Shown here: one piece after another, positions 22,703 to 34,907 of the stretch | Numbering within the stretch: the first letter of the stretch is position 1 | How the letters are laid out: each line of letters starts with the position of its first letter | Position numbers and translations under genes: made by a program | Assembly: GCA_951802425.1 (NCBI GenBank) | Contig: OX637799.1 | Span: 2,542,001 to 2,606,000, forward strand | Length of the DNA: 64,000 nt | Direction of reading: 5' to 3' | Source of the DNA: Clavaria fumosa | Taxonomy: Eukaryota; Basidiomycota; Agaricomycetes; Agaricales; Clavariaceae | Notes under the pieces: model-generated | The model's database searches: none | Told to the model about the DNA's origin: nothing | The model's input: the letters and a program-made list of their open reading frames with translations, nothing else

Positions 22703-24167
22703 TGGTGGGTTGAAGGGCCCGCCCTTCGATGAGGAAGAAGATATAAAGACTGTATGGGATGGGTGGTCGGTGAGTTCGGAGATGTGAGTTTCCATAAATG
22801 GTAATAGATTACTATAAAAAGTAATTCGCGTAGCGGGTGTCTCGGTTGTCAATTGCAACGCTTTGCTTTATGGAACGACCATTTGGAATCGGGTACTGTA
22901 AACTGTACTTGTTCGTTACACTTGAGTTTAGCCGTGGGTTAACCGTGGAATTTTCAATCGTGAATTGGATGAGAGAGAACGAGACATTTTCAATGACTTT
23001 TCTCTCACATTTGTCGCGACTGGTACAATGACAGCATCACATTCTGGACAGCAAGTATGCAGTAGACCTCGGTGATACCGTTCAAACGCGTATATACACC
23101 CTCATCTCCATTCAACCATGCAATTCGCATCCGTTATCTCGTATCCCCACACACGTTGAGATAAAGAACGCGGAAGAACCTCGAGAAAAACACGGAACAG
23201 AAAAGAGCAGCAGCCAACACACACAACAGGATGAGTGAGAGTGTCATACCAGCTTCGATTTGGTCTTTACAACCCCAGAAGGCAAGTCCCTCCTCCGCCA
23301 ATGAGTGAGAGTGTCATATCGTGTTCCCTGTGCACAATCTCCGATATCCCCGAACATCACCCACCCAAGCCTCGTTATAATCACATCATACCATTCAAAC
23401 TTGAGCGTCTGTTTCGTCTTCGGCCGAGTCGATGGGAGACAATTTCATCGCAAATCCAGCAATGGCAGCGACGACAATGACCGCGACGACAGAAACCTTT
23501 GCGTGTAAATCCCCGTAGCAGCAGTAGCCAACGCCGCTATCGGCCACCACCGCCACAGTCGCGCGTCTCAAACAAAAACACAGACAGGTGGTCGGCATCC
23601 AAACTTGTTTGAATCCCGCCCTACACATGCCCAAAACATCCGTTTCACATAGGGCACATCAGCGGCGGCAATTGCAGCCCTTCCTGGGATCAGGGATTGC
23701 GCCGAGTGGTCACGAGAAAATGGAGGGTGCCGCGCCGCACCCAAAACGAAATGACAAAACGCTTTCTTTCTTTGGGTTAGATCTGGAGCATAAAAGGAAG
23801 AGCCGCATTGTGGAGGAAGGGTCCTGAGACTCGAGGCCTCAAAACGGGGCACTGTGCTCGCTTCCTTGCACGACGGGAGCGTTGATGGCTCGGGTCCAGT
23901 TGAGATATGCACCCCATAGATGACGAATGCCCAAGGCGACGGACACGGCGGTCCCTGTGGACCTGGAAGGACCAGAAAGATGAAACAAGGAGAGAGCTGC
24001 ACTCTCGATCGCCTGCTCAGCCGCATCAACCTAACCGAGGCCACCATCCGCCGGTAGTGGGATCCGTTTCGTTTTCATCATGGCCACAAGCTTTACGGCG
24101 AGCAGAAGACGGAAACACGAGCCTGTGCCACTCGAGAGAAAAACGTCCAGGTATAATCCGGTCCACA
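22703..24167. other. Intergenic stretch with a 20-bp direct repeat
   Basis: No convincing gene. ATGAGTGAGAGTGTCATA occurs at 23231 and again at 23301, 70 bp apart, as part of near-identical 20-bp words. The first few hundred bases should contain the P450 promoter. An Arg/Pro-rich minus-strand frame at 23568-24047 was judged spurious. Confidence 0.4.
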
Positions 24168-26269
24168 TCAGGCGTTCCCTGTCAGCTGCGCGCGCCACGG
24201 CCCGGGCACGTATCCGTTCGCGTACACCGGCCGCGGCGCGTTGATGACCAAGGTAGGCTGCTGCCGCTGCTGTTGCTGGCGCTGTTGGCGTTGGGCTGAG
24301 GCCGCTGCAGCCGATGCCGTCTTCGGAGGAACAGGAGCGGGAGCTGGGGGAGGCTGCGGCCGTGGCGGCGGGGGCAAGCTCGGCCTGTGAAACAGGTCCA
24401 TATTCGCATCCCTCTGGTTCACGCTCGGGCGCGCCGTCGTCGGCGGCGGGGGCGATTCCCCCGCGAGCAGGTCTAGCGGGGACGTCTTCCCGTCCTTCCC
24501 CACCGGCACGGGGCGCGGCGTGCGCCGCCGCCGCCGCCGCTGGTGGAGCGGCCGGTAGTGGTGGTGCTGCGAGGGGTGCGAGTGCCGCCCCGCGTCCGCC
24601 TCGCCGCGTTGGCTCTCGCGCCGCGCGTGCTCGACGTCCTCCGCGGGCACGACGCCCACGCCCGGCACGTACTCGTACGTGATGCGCTCGCGCGCGACCC
24701 ACGGGAGTGCCTGCATGTGCACGACCGCAGCCTGCAGCGCTGCCCGGGCCCGCGCGCGAGCCGAGACCGTTGTTGACGAGGAGGGCGTGCGCAGGCTGTA
24801 CCGCATCTGCGCGTAGTCGGACGCGGGGGACGGCACGACCGTGCGCGGGCTCATCGCCGCGGCTGCCGACGGGCGGATCTCGTGCATCGCCATCGCCGCG
24901 CGCACGGCGGCCTCGGCGGCGGCGTGGTTCCCGTCGTCGGGCAGTCGCTTGACGGGTGGCGTTGCGTCGTGCTGCACCACCGTGGCGTCCTCGTCGATGT
25001 TGGCGTGGCTGGTGCGCGACAGGCGGGCTCTCGAGCGCTTGGAGGATTTAAGGGCGAATCAAGATATAAAACTTGTGGAAGACGGCAGAAGTGAAGACCC
25101 ACCTCATCCCTATCCCCAAGTGGGGGAGCGTCCCCGCCGTAGTGCGCGTCTACCGGGCGGAGCGTTTCAAGGCCCCTGCGAGGGGGAGCAGTAGGGGAGT
25201 GCCCCTCGAGCCGCCTCATCGTCTCCATGCGCTGCCATTCGATGTCTCTGCGGTCCACACGCGAGCTGCGCGTGCTGTCCGCCAAGCGCTGCTGCGCCCG
25301 CTCCTGCTGATAGCGCTGCCGCGGCGAAGGAGGGGGCGGCGGTCCGGGGTCAGGGTCGGGGTCGGGGTCGAGGTCGGCACGCGAGTCCCACGAGTCGCGC
25401 GTGCCCCGACTCCACGACGTGTGCGTGCCGCTGCGGGGACGTGACGCGTCCTCGTACTGTGCCTGGCTGCCCGCGGCTCGATGGGGAGGCGACAGAGCAG
25501 CCGCGGCTGGAGAAGGCGGCAGGGCATCCGCAGGATACCCGTGTTGAGGAGTTCGCGAGAACGTTTGCGGCGGCGCAGCGTAGCCATATGACGGTGCGCC
25601 GGCGCTGGTGGTCGTCTGATTCTCCTCCCATGCGGCTCCCTGCGTAAGATTCTGCTGCTGCTGCTGCTGCTGCTGTTGTAACTGCTGCTGTTGCTGCTGC
25701 TGCTGTAGTCGCTGCTGCTGTTGTAGTTGTAGCTGCTGTTGTCGTTGTAGCTGCTGCTGCTGTTGTTGTTGCTGTCGCTGCTGCCGTTGTTGCTGCTGCT
25801 GCTGTAATTGTTGTTGTCGCTGCTGTTGCTGTTGAGAACCATCATTGCGCCACCCGATATACGGATTCGGAAGCCCCAAGCGCTTGAGGTGCCGGTTGAT
25901 CCCGCTCACAAGCCCCTGTGCTCGCTGGCCGAGCGAGCCCGCGCGCGTGAGCGGCGGCGCCTTCTGCAGCTGCGTCTGCCAGTGTGCCACGGCGTCCAAG
26001 TCGCCGATAGTGCTCTCGTCGATCGGCATGTACTCGAACTCGTCTTGGCGGACGGAGTGGCGCGCAGAGAGCGCACGGTGCGAGCCCGCGGCTGGGCTGC
26101 GCGGGGGCTCACCCCTGGCCGCGAGTGAGGGGCTATGGGGAGGCGGGCTCGAGGAGGAGGACTGGTAGTTGAGACTTGGGATGACGGGCTGCGTGTTCGG
26201 TGCATTTCGAAAGGCGGTGTAAGTCGAAGATGCAGGATAGGTTGTGCGACGAGAGGAGGCCACCGACAT
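24168..26269 (-). CDS. Polyglutamine-rich, disordered protein of unknown function
   Basis: The first exon runs from 26269 to about 25103 and the last from about 25030 to 24168, with one short intron between whose exact edges I could not fix. The N-terminus is Ser/Pro-rich; an apparently folded, conserved-looking segment reads EYMPIDESTIGDLDAVAHWQ and GLVSGINRHLKRLGLPNPYI (residues about 78-140). It is followed by some 70 residues that are almost all Gln (25650-25835), then Pro/Ser/Arg-rich disorder, a D-P repeat, a second more ordered part (RTSHANIDEDATVV, ITYEYVPGVGVVPAEDVEHA), a His cluster, and another Gln/Pro-rich tail ending APRPVYANGYVPGPW. No catalytic domain is visible. Long polyQ tracts in fungi often occur in transcriptional or condensate-forming proteins; that is only a possibility here. 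The gene diverges from the PX-domain gene with 175 bp between starts. Confidence 0.75.
25650..25835. repeat. CAG/CTG trinucleotide repeat encoding polyglutamine
   Basis: The plus strand shows CTG/TTG/GTTG units (CTGCTGCTG, TGTTGTTG) that read as CAG and CAA on the coding strand, with occasional CGA/CGG/CTA interruptions giving Arg and Leu. Interruption by CAA and CGN codons would reduce slippage. Confidence 0.85.
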
Positions 26270-26444
26270 GGCTGCGATGATGGGGAAAGATGGAGCGGAG
26301 GGAGCAGAGCGTGATAGGACCGGATCTAAGGTTAGGGTCTAGGCCATGTCCAAGTTTAGGGTTTTCCCGGGCATCTCGATTCCTAAATGGCGCTATTGTA
26401 CTGTGACTTTGTAAGCGTGGAGTTGTTGCTCAGACACAACGACC

Positions 26445-27307
26445 ATGCCACCGCCAACGCCATCGACCTCGAACGTCGCTCTCGTTCACCCATCCCAGAA
26501 CACAACCAGCAAACTTATCGTCTTGCGAGACCACATAGACGTCGAGGAAGAGATTAGGCTGTACGAGGATATCTGTGAGGTAACGCCGGTTCCAATTCGT
26601 TGCTCCAGTGGTCAGATCGTCGCAGCCGCTCACTACAGTGGCTCAGGGCATAGAGCAGAGCACGTATCTACCCGCTTATGGAGTGACGGGACCCCCTTCG
26701 TTCGTTTCGCGAGACTCCATTTGGCTGGCCGATCACCAGGGCGAAAGTCTGGCGTTCGCGCAGGACGTCAGGATTGGGGGGTGGACGAGCGTTGGAGACC
26801 GCTTAAGCGGCGCTTATGTCGGTGCGCTTCTCTGTTTACCCAGTTTTACCCTTTCTCGGCGATTGAAGCCCCTCCCTTGCACAGTGTACGATTGTGTCGT
26901 CAAAACTAAAGAGGTGTGTGTTCCGTCATACGTATCTCTCTCATCTCGTTCTGGTTGACACGTTCTGCAGGGCCCAGTCATACATGCTCATAAACGATAC
27001 AGCGCCTTCGAAGAGCTATACGATGCCCTTCGCCACACCCTTCCGGTACGTCATCTCCCTTCCTCACATGAGTTTACTCCCGACGCTTTGTTACTTCCCC
27101 ACATCTACCCCCCAACGATAACAGCGGCACCAGAAGGCATTCATACCCGCGCTCCCACCGAAGTCACCCCTCGCCAAGTTCCGCCCTGCGTTCCTCGATC
27201 GCCGCCGGAGGTCACTCGAACGCTGGTTGTCAGCTGTCCTGTTGCACCCGGATGTGGGTGCCTCTGCGGCTGCCAGGCAGTGGGTGATCGACGGACGTAT
27301 CGCTTGA
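26445..27307 (+). CDS. PX-domain protein, YPT35-like
   Basis: A 205-residue phosphoinositide-binding protein. Exons read: 26445-26579, 26626-26821, 26885-26913, 26971-27045, 27125-27307, all with GT-AG introns and consistent phase. The PX fold runs from IGGWTSVGDRLSGAYV through VYDCVVKTKEGPVIHAHKRY (with SAFEELYDALR) and QKAFIPALPPKSPLAKF to LDRRRRSLERWLSAVLLHP. The RYS/F, proline-rich PPKS and basic RRRR elements are those that grip PtdIns3P on endosomes and vacuoles. Arrangement and size fit yeast Ypt35, an adaptor that recruits Vps13 to endosomal membranes; the short N-terminal region LIVLRDHIDVEEEIRLYED could hold the adaptor part. The assignment to Ypt35 rests on overall resemblance, not alignment. 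Confidence 0.82.
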
Positions 27308-27639
27308 GCTTCTTTAAGCCTGCACGCTCGAACCAGCATCACCTACTCGCTGTATGGGTGCATGGATGCTTTCGCGCTGTGTTGCTCAACTTGAGTGCCA
27401 ACCCTTGTCGCACCAAGGGCGACTTCAATTGGCCAGACGCACCGCGCCGGTACAGGCAGTGCAGCACCAAGACCGATTCCCTTCGCATTTGGACCAATGT
27501 GACCCCAGAAGTCTCGTTGATATGGCGTCAGGAGAGTGTTGTACTAGTAGTTGTGCCAGCTCCTGTCTCCATGATGAACAATATCTTGTGGCAGACAACC
27601 TTTGGATATGCTGCATGAGTTGCATGAGCCCCACTGTTT

Positions 27640-28080
27640 AAACAATCACATAAATAGGGCCAAATGAAAGTACAGCTGGCTGATTGACTGTTTTCACACA
27701 CCTCTTGTGACTTGCAGCAACCACTAAGAGGCCATGTCATGAAAGTGAAATGGTAGACCTACTGTATACTATCTGTAGCACCTAAGAAGGGCTCATACAG
27801 GGGCCTTGTAAGGTAAAAACAGTTAAGATCAATAGCTCAATCATTACTGGAGAATTGAGAATGATCAGGTGGGAACCCTTCCCATTTCACCTGCCACTCA
27901 TGCCAGTTGCCTGGGTATGGCTTTCACACTTTTCTTTGATGAGAGCATATGCAAATCAATGAACACATGTGTGCACTTGCACATGGATGTGTGCACGTGT
28001 GTGCATAAGAAATGTATGTGAACTTTTGCATTTTTGTCCACCCTCATACCAGAACTGTATTGCTGTAATTGCATTGCTGG
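27640..28080. other. CpG-poor repeat remnant upstream of the methyltransferase gene
   Basis: About 440 bp whose composition matches the decayed blocks at 1-6 kb and 15-18 kb: nearly free of CpG, with TG/CA-rich words such as TGTGTGCACTTGCACATGG. It ends a few bases before the ATG of the next gene. No frame inside is convincing. Confidence 0.5.
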
Positions 28081-28085
28081 TTGCC

Positions 28086-29993
28086 ATGATATACACACTC
28101 CTCTCATCGCCGTTGGCACACGCACTCCTCAACACACACCCCAACGACCCCATTCCCACCGGCCTCCCCGCCAACCACCCATTCCACTCATGGTGGAACT
28201 GGGCATCCTCGTCTCCCTCCCAATGGACCAAACTTTTCCAATACTACACCTCAAATGGCGTCGCGCAGGATCAGCATCAGGACACCACTAACTCAAAGAT
28301 CCCCGCTGACCTTGCCGCCGTCATCGATGCCGTCAAGGCAGAGTCACTTTCCCGGCAACCTGTCCATCTACCACTACCACGCTCTGGCTCTTCCCCGCCC
28401 TCCCTATCGGGCACTCCGACCTGCTGCGACGAGCGTGCACATGGAGGCATGTCTCCGAAGAAAGCGCACGAGGTGCACCGAATGGCAGCGTACGTGGCGC
28501 ACCTCCTTGATGCGGACGGTGTGCGCGAACTCGGCGTCAGGCATGTGGTCGACGTCGGTGCCGGACAGGTCGGTCTTCCTTCCTTTGTTTATTGCGTCTC
28601 CTCTCGTTCCTTTGAACCTTTTCGCGTTTTGCGCGTCTTGCCTCAACACTTTATGCTGAGAGGCATGACCCTGGCAGGCGTACCTCTCGCACACTCTCAC
28701 AGAGATGGGTTTCTCAGTATTGGCTCTGGACTCCAGTCAGTCTCAACTGGACGGGGCGGTCCGAAGAGGGCAGCACGAACGGCGCAGCACGACCAACGCG
28801 CCGCACAGAGGCGGTACAGACGCAGATTCCGCTGGGCGACGCAAACACGGAGTGCTCCCCCAAATCTCCTCCCAACTCCAACATGCGTGTCAAAGTACAA
28901 TAACATATCGCATGGCGCCCATCACGGCGGATACTCTCCTTGACTGCATCACCGAGTGGGTCACCAACTCTACAACCTCAGCCGACAAACCGCTTCCGAT
29001 TCTCCTCGTGGGCTTGCACGCTTGTGGATCCCTTGCGATCGACATCCTACGCGCCTTCTTAGCTTCGCTTCGGCAACGCCGCGCAGGCGAAAGCCCATTG
29101 TGGAACGTCGTGGGTGCAGTGGTGGTCGGATGCTGCTACAATCTCATGCGACCAGAAGGTCAGGACACAACAGTCATACTTCCTTTTGCCGTGGCGCCGA
29201 CGAAGTAATAGACTTCCCGCTATCGAAGAAATGGCAGGAGCTTTCTGTGAATGGTGAGCCGGCGTTTATGAACAACATCACGCCACGGACGCCGCTCATA
29301 CGGAGGTCTGTACACATTTCGTCTGGAGTACCAGTCGCATGTACACATTCGGCTCCCTTCCGCTTGTCAACCTCGTCCTTTCATCTCGCGTCACAAGTTC
29401 CTTCTGAGTGGCGCCGGTCAGAAGACCAATGGCGACGAACCAAGCTAGCTGTCCGGAAGATCGTCTGGAGAGGCGTGTTAGAGGCGTTGATTCGTGCCAA
29501 CGAAGATCCGATTTCTCCAGGGAAGTTGGGCAGACTGAACGACGCTGCATACCAGAGTTGGGACGTATTTCTGCAAAAAGCTGGTCACAGAATGAGTATC
29601 TCCTTCGAATGCTCTGCCACATCTGTCGCGTTGGAGCGTACACTGGAAGAGGACAGTTCCGGACCCATCCCCCGGCGCAAGGTGCTATTGGACGAGCAGA
29701 GAACGAAGCTCGAGCGGCAGCTGGAAGTCCTGCATGTACTACGGTGTTTGTTAGGGACCGTAGTGGAGAGCTGGATTATCCTGGATCGGTCGCAATGGCT
29801 GAAGGAAGAATTGGAGTTGCTGGTAGAACTTCCAGAAGAACGTCCCAATCCGACGCGAACCAATTCTCGGAATGAATTAGAAGAGTCTACAACTAAGTCA
29901 AATCTCGGAATGGATGTAGAGCTGGTCAATTTGTTCGACCAAGGAAAAGGAAGTGGCAGGAACGTCGCCATTGTCGTCCGCCCACGTCGTTAA
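28086..29993 (+). CDS. METTL25/RRNAD1-family methyltransferase-like protein
   Basis: Predicted SAM-dependent methyltransferase of unknown substrate. Exon 1 (28086-28568) holds NHPFHSWWNWASSSPSQWTK, the family hallmark MSPKKAHEVHRMAAYV and the SAM-binding start VVDVGAGQ. Exon 2 (28678-29158) continues AYLSHSLTEMGFSVLALDSS and contains LVGLHACGSLAIDILRAF and VVGCCYNLMRPE, the other conserved blocks of the family. Exon 3 starts at 29212 (DFPLSKKWQE) and ends at about 29305-29309. The last exon begins near 29398 and ends at TAA 29993. I could not make the third intron keep frame with canonical sites, so there is either a site I missed or a local error. The ATG at 28086 is the first in frame outside the CpG-poor block. 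USB1 lies 195 bp away and converges on it. Confidence 0.82.
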
Positions 29994-30187
29994 CTTGCAT
30001 TGCCTACCATGCTCCTCCCAACCGTAAGACACGCTGAGATAAATTTGCCAATATCACAAAGTCTAGTTCCGCGACTGCAACTGAGTCGACATTCGCACAC
30101 AAGTCTACGGATACAACGCGGCGATATCATCGCCTTACACTCGGCAATTTAAGCGGAGCCAATCACCAATCCTGTTCCATAAGGGTA

Positions 30188-31157
30188 TCATGTAGATCGC
30201 AAGTTCCACCGACTGACCTCTCCTCCAATCCGTACCCTGATTTCGGCAACTTCGAAGGAACCGACGGTCCGCTCCGTCAACCTGACGCCATAGGAGGTGT
30301 TAAGATCAGGCACCAGTAACTGTGGAAAGTGGGGGATCGTTGGAAACGATGCAGTAAGAGGGGCAACGGCGGAGAGAAATTCTGACGGTGGAGTTGAAGA
30401 GGAAGACGGAAGAGCACCTGGGGCGTCGAGCAAGGCCCAAGCAAAGCTTGCATGGAATGCTGGCTCAGCGTAGAATTCTTTCTGACGAATGGCAGTCAGC
30501 GTCGAGGTCAATGCATCCGACAACGCTTTGAACTGCAAACGAGTCAGTGGCTTCAGTTTAGAATGGCGAGGGAAACAAAAAGAAACCTCGGCGTGGCCTG
30601 CACCGACTTCCATGGCGAGGAAAGCCCTCGTATGTTCGTCGTTTATAAGAGATGCAAAGCGGGCGAAAGAGGCAGTGAACCTGTTTTAGGGCGAGAGCGT
30701 GAGTACAAGAGAAGGACTAATAACGGAGCATGACAACAAACTTTGGATTCCTCTTCGCAGCATCTTTTACAGCATTCTTCAGATCCTCTCGTTGATGCGC
30801 TCTCAAGTACGTCGGACGCGTAAGAGAAATGTGCAACTCCGTTCCTTTCTCTGACTCTCCAATCACAAATAATCCCTCTACGACTTGTTTGGCACGTGTC
30901 GTAGCATCTTTGAGCACTTTGGCAAGTCTATCCCAGTCGTGGATCAGAACCGGAACATAAACGTGCGCCGCCCATTGACCTTCGACGTGAGGCGTTGTGC
31001 GTCTACGACCTTGATGAAGGGCGGGGTCGTCAACCGGAATCACAGGAAGCAGGGACTTTGAGAGTGGGGGGAGCGTAGGACGTTTCTTCTGTGATGAAGG
31101 GGTCGTCTCGTCGTCCTCTGAACTGGAGTAGGATACAAGAGCCTGAGGTCGCTTCAT
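30188..31157 (-). CDS. USB1: U6 snRNA phosphodiesterase USB1
   Basis: 3'-5' exoribonuclease that trims the oligo(U) tail of U6 snRNA and leaves a protected end, needed for spliceosome recycling; nuclear. Three exons: 31157-30742, 30680-30587, 30532-30188, giving 284 residues, the usual size. The two catalytic H-x-S motifs of the 2H phosphoesterase fold are both present: ELHISLTRP and FHASFAWALLD. Other family features are SYSSSEDDE and KKRPTLPPLS at the N-terminus, HVYVPVLIHDWDRL, and FLAMEVGAGHAE. The start Met precedes KRPQALVSYS; an ATG 22 codons upstream has no support. IWR1 follows on the same strand, 343 bp upstream of this start. Confidence 0.93.
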
Positions 31158-31499
31158 TTCAGGCCAGGCCAAGACGCGAAGATCACATGACAATCCATGC
31201 TCCACTTTTGCTATACGTTGCATGGTACAAGGTAAAAAAATTTCGAATTAGGTGGTTTGTAAATAACAGCTTGACTACGCATGAATGGCCGATTGTGCTG
31301 CTTCTGAATACGACCTGCAAAGGGACTGCTGACGCCTACTTGGCTCGGTCCTCGTTGACATTTCCGCTTGTGATCGTTCGCCCGTGGAACAAGCGGGCGC
31401 TGGAATGACCAGCTGTGCAAATTACCTCCAGGGTAGGCTGTCATCGTCATCGCTCGGCTGCTCGAAACATTCGTGGAACATGTCTGAGACGTCATCTTT

Positions 31500-32683
31500 T
31501 CAGCCCGCGGTGGCCATGGAAAAGCAAGGAAATGGTTTGCGCACCACTACCGTCACTGTCATCACCATCTGAAGGCTCTTCGGGATACTCGTTCTTGTAA
31601 AATCCCTCCGCTGCGAGTGCTCGTCAGAGTGCAGCCACGGTTGATTTGGCTGATCACGTACAATTTGAATCCTCATCATCGTTGTCTTCCTTTCCAGATT
31701 CAAAATCTGAGTCGTTGAATTCAGATATGGGCCGACGAGGGAAGCCGATCCTAGCATAATGAAGTCAAGCACTCGCCGTGTTCGATGAAAAGACAACGAA
31801 CAGAGTTGCCCTCGGCCCATCCCAATCAACGAGTGGAGCGGGTCTGTGGAAGAAAACATCCCATACAAAATCGTCCGCCGAAGCACTGTGAAGCAAGCGC
31901 TCGTTGCTCTCGGTTCCTACAATTTTTTCGGGCATCTCGTGCACTAGGAGTAGCATGTCAACGATGTATTCAGAGGGGCGTACAAAGATGACGCGTACAA
32001 CTGAGGTAGTCATTGAGCATTGGAAGGAACTTCTCCATTTCAGGATCCAGGATTGGCTCCGGGAGGTCGCTCGGGGCAAGTACTGCGTCATACAACTTGA
32101 ATCCTACACTCTCAGTCGGGAGTGAATCTTGGACAGAGACGACGTTCGGTCTTAGGATACCAATCAATGTTATATAAGGATGACCATGAAAAACGCACAG
32201 GTTGGCCAATGGCTTCCGCTTTGCGTCTTCGTCGGCTGCGTTTTCGGTGATAATTTGGTATCGACGCTCTTCCTTGGGCCGAGACACTGGGGCCTTTTCC
32301 AGAGACACCCCAGGTTCTTTCACGGGAGAGGGCATGGGCAGAGCTGCCTTCACAGCATCCTCCCTGGCAAGCTTAGATATTTGTTCCTGAAGACACGCTG
32401 GTCAAACGGTGAGGCGTTCCATCAAGTTAGAAGGCTACCTCCAAGTCGCGTCTGCGCTGTTCGTCATCCCATGCATCTTGCTCGACTGTCTGCGCGAACT
32501 TAAAGACGCCAGGAGATTTCTTCTTGCGAGTCCTGGAATCAATTACTGCGCGCCTGCTTCAGACCAAGAGCGGAATAAGAACGCTGAGAAGAGGATACCC
32601 AATGCATCAAGAGGCTCTTCAGTTCTTTTCCTCTTGATCCTGAGTAGCGTGCACTCCTTTTCGCGCTCCTTTTCGCGAATCAT
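31500..32683 (-). CDS. IWR1: RNA polymerase II nuclear localisation protein IWR1
   Basis: Import adaptor that binds assembled RNA polymerase II in the cytoplasm and escorts it through importin alpha; shuttles between nucleus and cytoplasm. Exon 1 (32683-32599) reads LLRIKRKRTEEPLDAL, the family signature and bipartite import signal. Exon 2 (32545-32439) continues with the in-phase VIDSRTRKKKSPGVFKFAQT. Exon 3 starts at 32386 (EQISKLAREDAVK) and includes MEKFLPMLNDYL. Later exons give SADDFVWDVFFHR (near 31870), the acidic stretch SEFNDSDFESGKEDNDDEDS (near 31700) and the tail FYKNEYPEEPSDGDDSDGS, ending at TGA 31500-31502. The acidic D-F-Y-K-N-x-Y-P-x-E ending is typical of IWR1/SLC7A6OS. Some internal intron edges are approximate. 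Confidence 0.88.
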
Positions 32684-32812
32684 TGATGCTGGAGAAGAAA
32701 TGCGGGATGGTTTGTGACTCGGAAACGCGAGGCTGAAGACATTCTTATATCACGTGTGGGATGGTGGCGAGTGGCTCGACAAGAAGCCGCTGTGGCGTGT
32801 GGAGAACAACAA

Positions 32813-34764
32813 CTAAACTTCGACATATGTATCATGGATTGTCCACAGATCGTTTGCCAATTCTACCACATCGTCTTTCTCAACCCCAAGAAACCCGCTA
32901 CGACATCTATCCGCCAGCTTTGCATATCTTGCGAACAACGTCGCCGTCTCGCTGCTTGCGGTTACAGAGGATATCATATTTGCAGAAGGACGAGAATACA
33001 GGGTATCCGTCATCGAGCTTGCACCAATAGTCAAGGATGAAGCTTTGAAGAAATGCGGGAACGAGCTTGGCAGCGGACACGCAGAGAAGTGATAGCTTAT
33101 AACACATAGTTCGTAAGTGGGTGGTGGCAAATCCATGGGGGGCTCACCTTGAGAACAAAGGCGGTCTAAGAGGACATTTGAAATACCATTCTGAGTAAAT
33201 CTGCCTAGTGGACGGGTGTAGACCGCGTGAGATGTCTCGACGAACAAACCAGGTCTTTACGTGGGATCCGTCTATGAATGGATTATATAGTCGGGACAAG
33301 GAGAAGTCGAAGAAAGGTCTCTCTAAGCTAGCGTCCGTCGTCAACGGGAACAGGCCACTCAGCTCCGCGAAGCGAGTTGATCCACGCCAATTGAGTTGAG
33401 AACAGAAACTACCCAGATCATCGCATACGCCCATATCCCTGGCGAGCTTATGACCTTAACAACCTTGGAATATTGGATAAGATGCTCACCTCATTGGTAA
33501 AGTCGCACTTTCAATGTGAGTGGATAGAATAGCAGAGCTTTGATACAGACTCCCAAACTAAATGGAAGGCGCGTGAGGCATCTGCCTACTTTTTGAGATA
33601 GGACTTGCATTGATCTTCAGTTCATCGTCCCAGGCTTTCGACTTCCAGGCAGAGACGGGTTGTATCGGAATGCAGATAGAGGCAATTTCGTTCAGATTTC
33701 TCAGACAAAACGTGTCATGGAGTGCTTCACTGAGGCTCTTCCTCTAATAATATTTAAAGGCATACAGCAGAAGCGAGCCGCGACGCTCACATCGACCAGC
33801 CTTGCAGTGTCGGGGTCGCTGTCCGAGAGGATGGGGAATACCAGATTTGCCAATTTCGGAAAATCATCGCGAAAAGCGGTAAGAAAAGAATGACTGAAAG
33901 TTCCGAAAGTGGATACATCGTTTATGACTTGGATTCCCTACTGGAGCTGTCCAAGGTCACATAAAGAATGATCAGTGGTAAGACGAACCTGCAGCGAATC
34001 GCACTCCTCAACAAACTGCCTGAGAGATCCCTCCATCAGAGCGGCTTCCTTCGGAAGACTGTGTCAAGGCGAGAATCGACACGTCGATCGGACTTCACTA
34101 GCCTGGTCGAATCGTGCAAAGGTCTTGCTGCCCTCAATCCAATCAGCCCCTGGCTCTTCAGTGTCGTGCAGTTTCTGAATTGTTCTGGGCATATAATAGA
34201 CGCGGCTGAAATCTGACCAGAACCGGATCGAGGACTCTCGAATGCCTTGGTCTTCTGTATCATTGTCCATTTGCTCGTGATACTCGCTTCGATCTATGTT
34301 TTCTTGTTCAGATCGAAGGATGTCACCGTCCCTACGGACCGCGAATCATAAATGTTGGGAAGCAAAAAAAATCCATCCGGGCTGACCATAACTCGGAGTG
34401 ACGTGTCAGGTCTTGCACGTCGGTGGAGTCCGAAGCATGCTGCGTTAATGCTCCAAAATTCGCTAACACCGCACGCTGCGATTAGACTTTCGGTGAATGA
34501 GAAATTCGGCAAGGGGAACCTTTATAGTCGAAAGCCAGAAGGCGAGGAAACAACGTCGTCTCGTTCTTAACAGGTCGAAGCGTGGGTTTCCATGAGGCAC
34601 AAGAGAAGACAGCGGCAAACCTTGCCAGTCAACCGTTCAACAAATGAGATATTTTGAGACGGGTCCCCGTTATTGTGCTCGTAGTAACTCGCTTGAGTAT
34701 TCCAGAAGTGAGTACCGGTGTAGTTTGCGAGCGAACCTGCTTGGATGTATAGGATTTCTTTCAT
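32813..34764 (-). CDS. DML1: DML1/Misato, mitochondrial inheritance protein
   Basis: Tubulin/FtsZ-like GTPase-family protein that partitions mitochondria and mtDNA in fungi. The start MKEILYIQAGSLANYTGTHF followed by WNTQASYYE is the diagnostic Misato N-terminus. About nine exons: DPSQNISFVERLTGK; LFPRLLAFDYK; a segment ending ALTQHASDSTDVQDLTRHSE; IRESSIRFWSDFSRVYYMPR; LMEGSLRQFVEECDSLQ; IQVINDVSTFGTFSHSFLTA; SLSEALHDTFCLRNLNEIAS with CIPIQP; SLYQSSAILSTHIESATLPM; SFCSQLNWRGSTRFAELSGL; and a last exon ending DVVELANDLWTIHDTYVEV at 32813. Introns are around 45-100 bp. All conserved blocks of the family are readable, so the gene looks intact. 143 bp separate its start from the divergent hydrolase gene. 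Confidence 0.9.
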
Positions 34765-34907
34765 AGCTGTAGAAGCCGTCGATTGACAAGTTTCCAAATA
34801 ATGCGATTAGATTTCACACGCTGCGCTTTGCCATGCCAGACCATCCAGCTCTGTACACAAATGAGTTGTACGACGAGGCTTTACTAGCTTTGCTAGATTT
34901 GCTCAAA

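Noticed and set aside
24314..25194. Long plus-strand Ala/Arg/Gly-rich frames over the polyQ gene
   Set aside because: GC-rich shadows of the minus-strand coding sequence.
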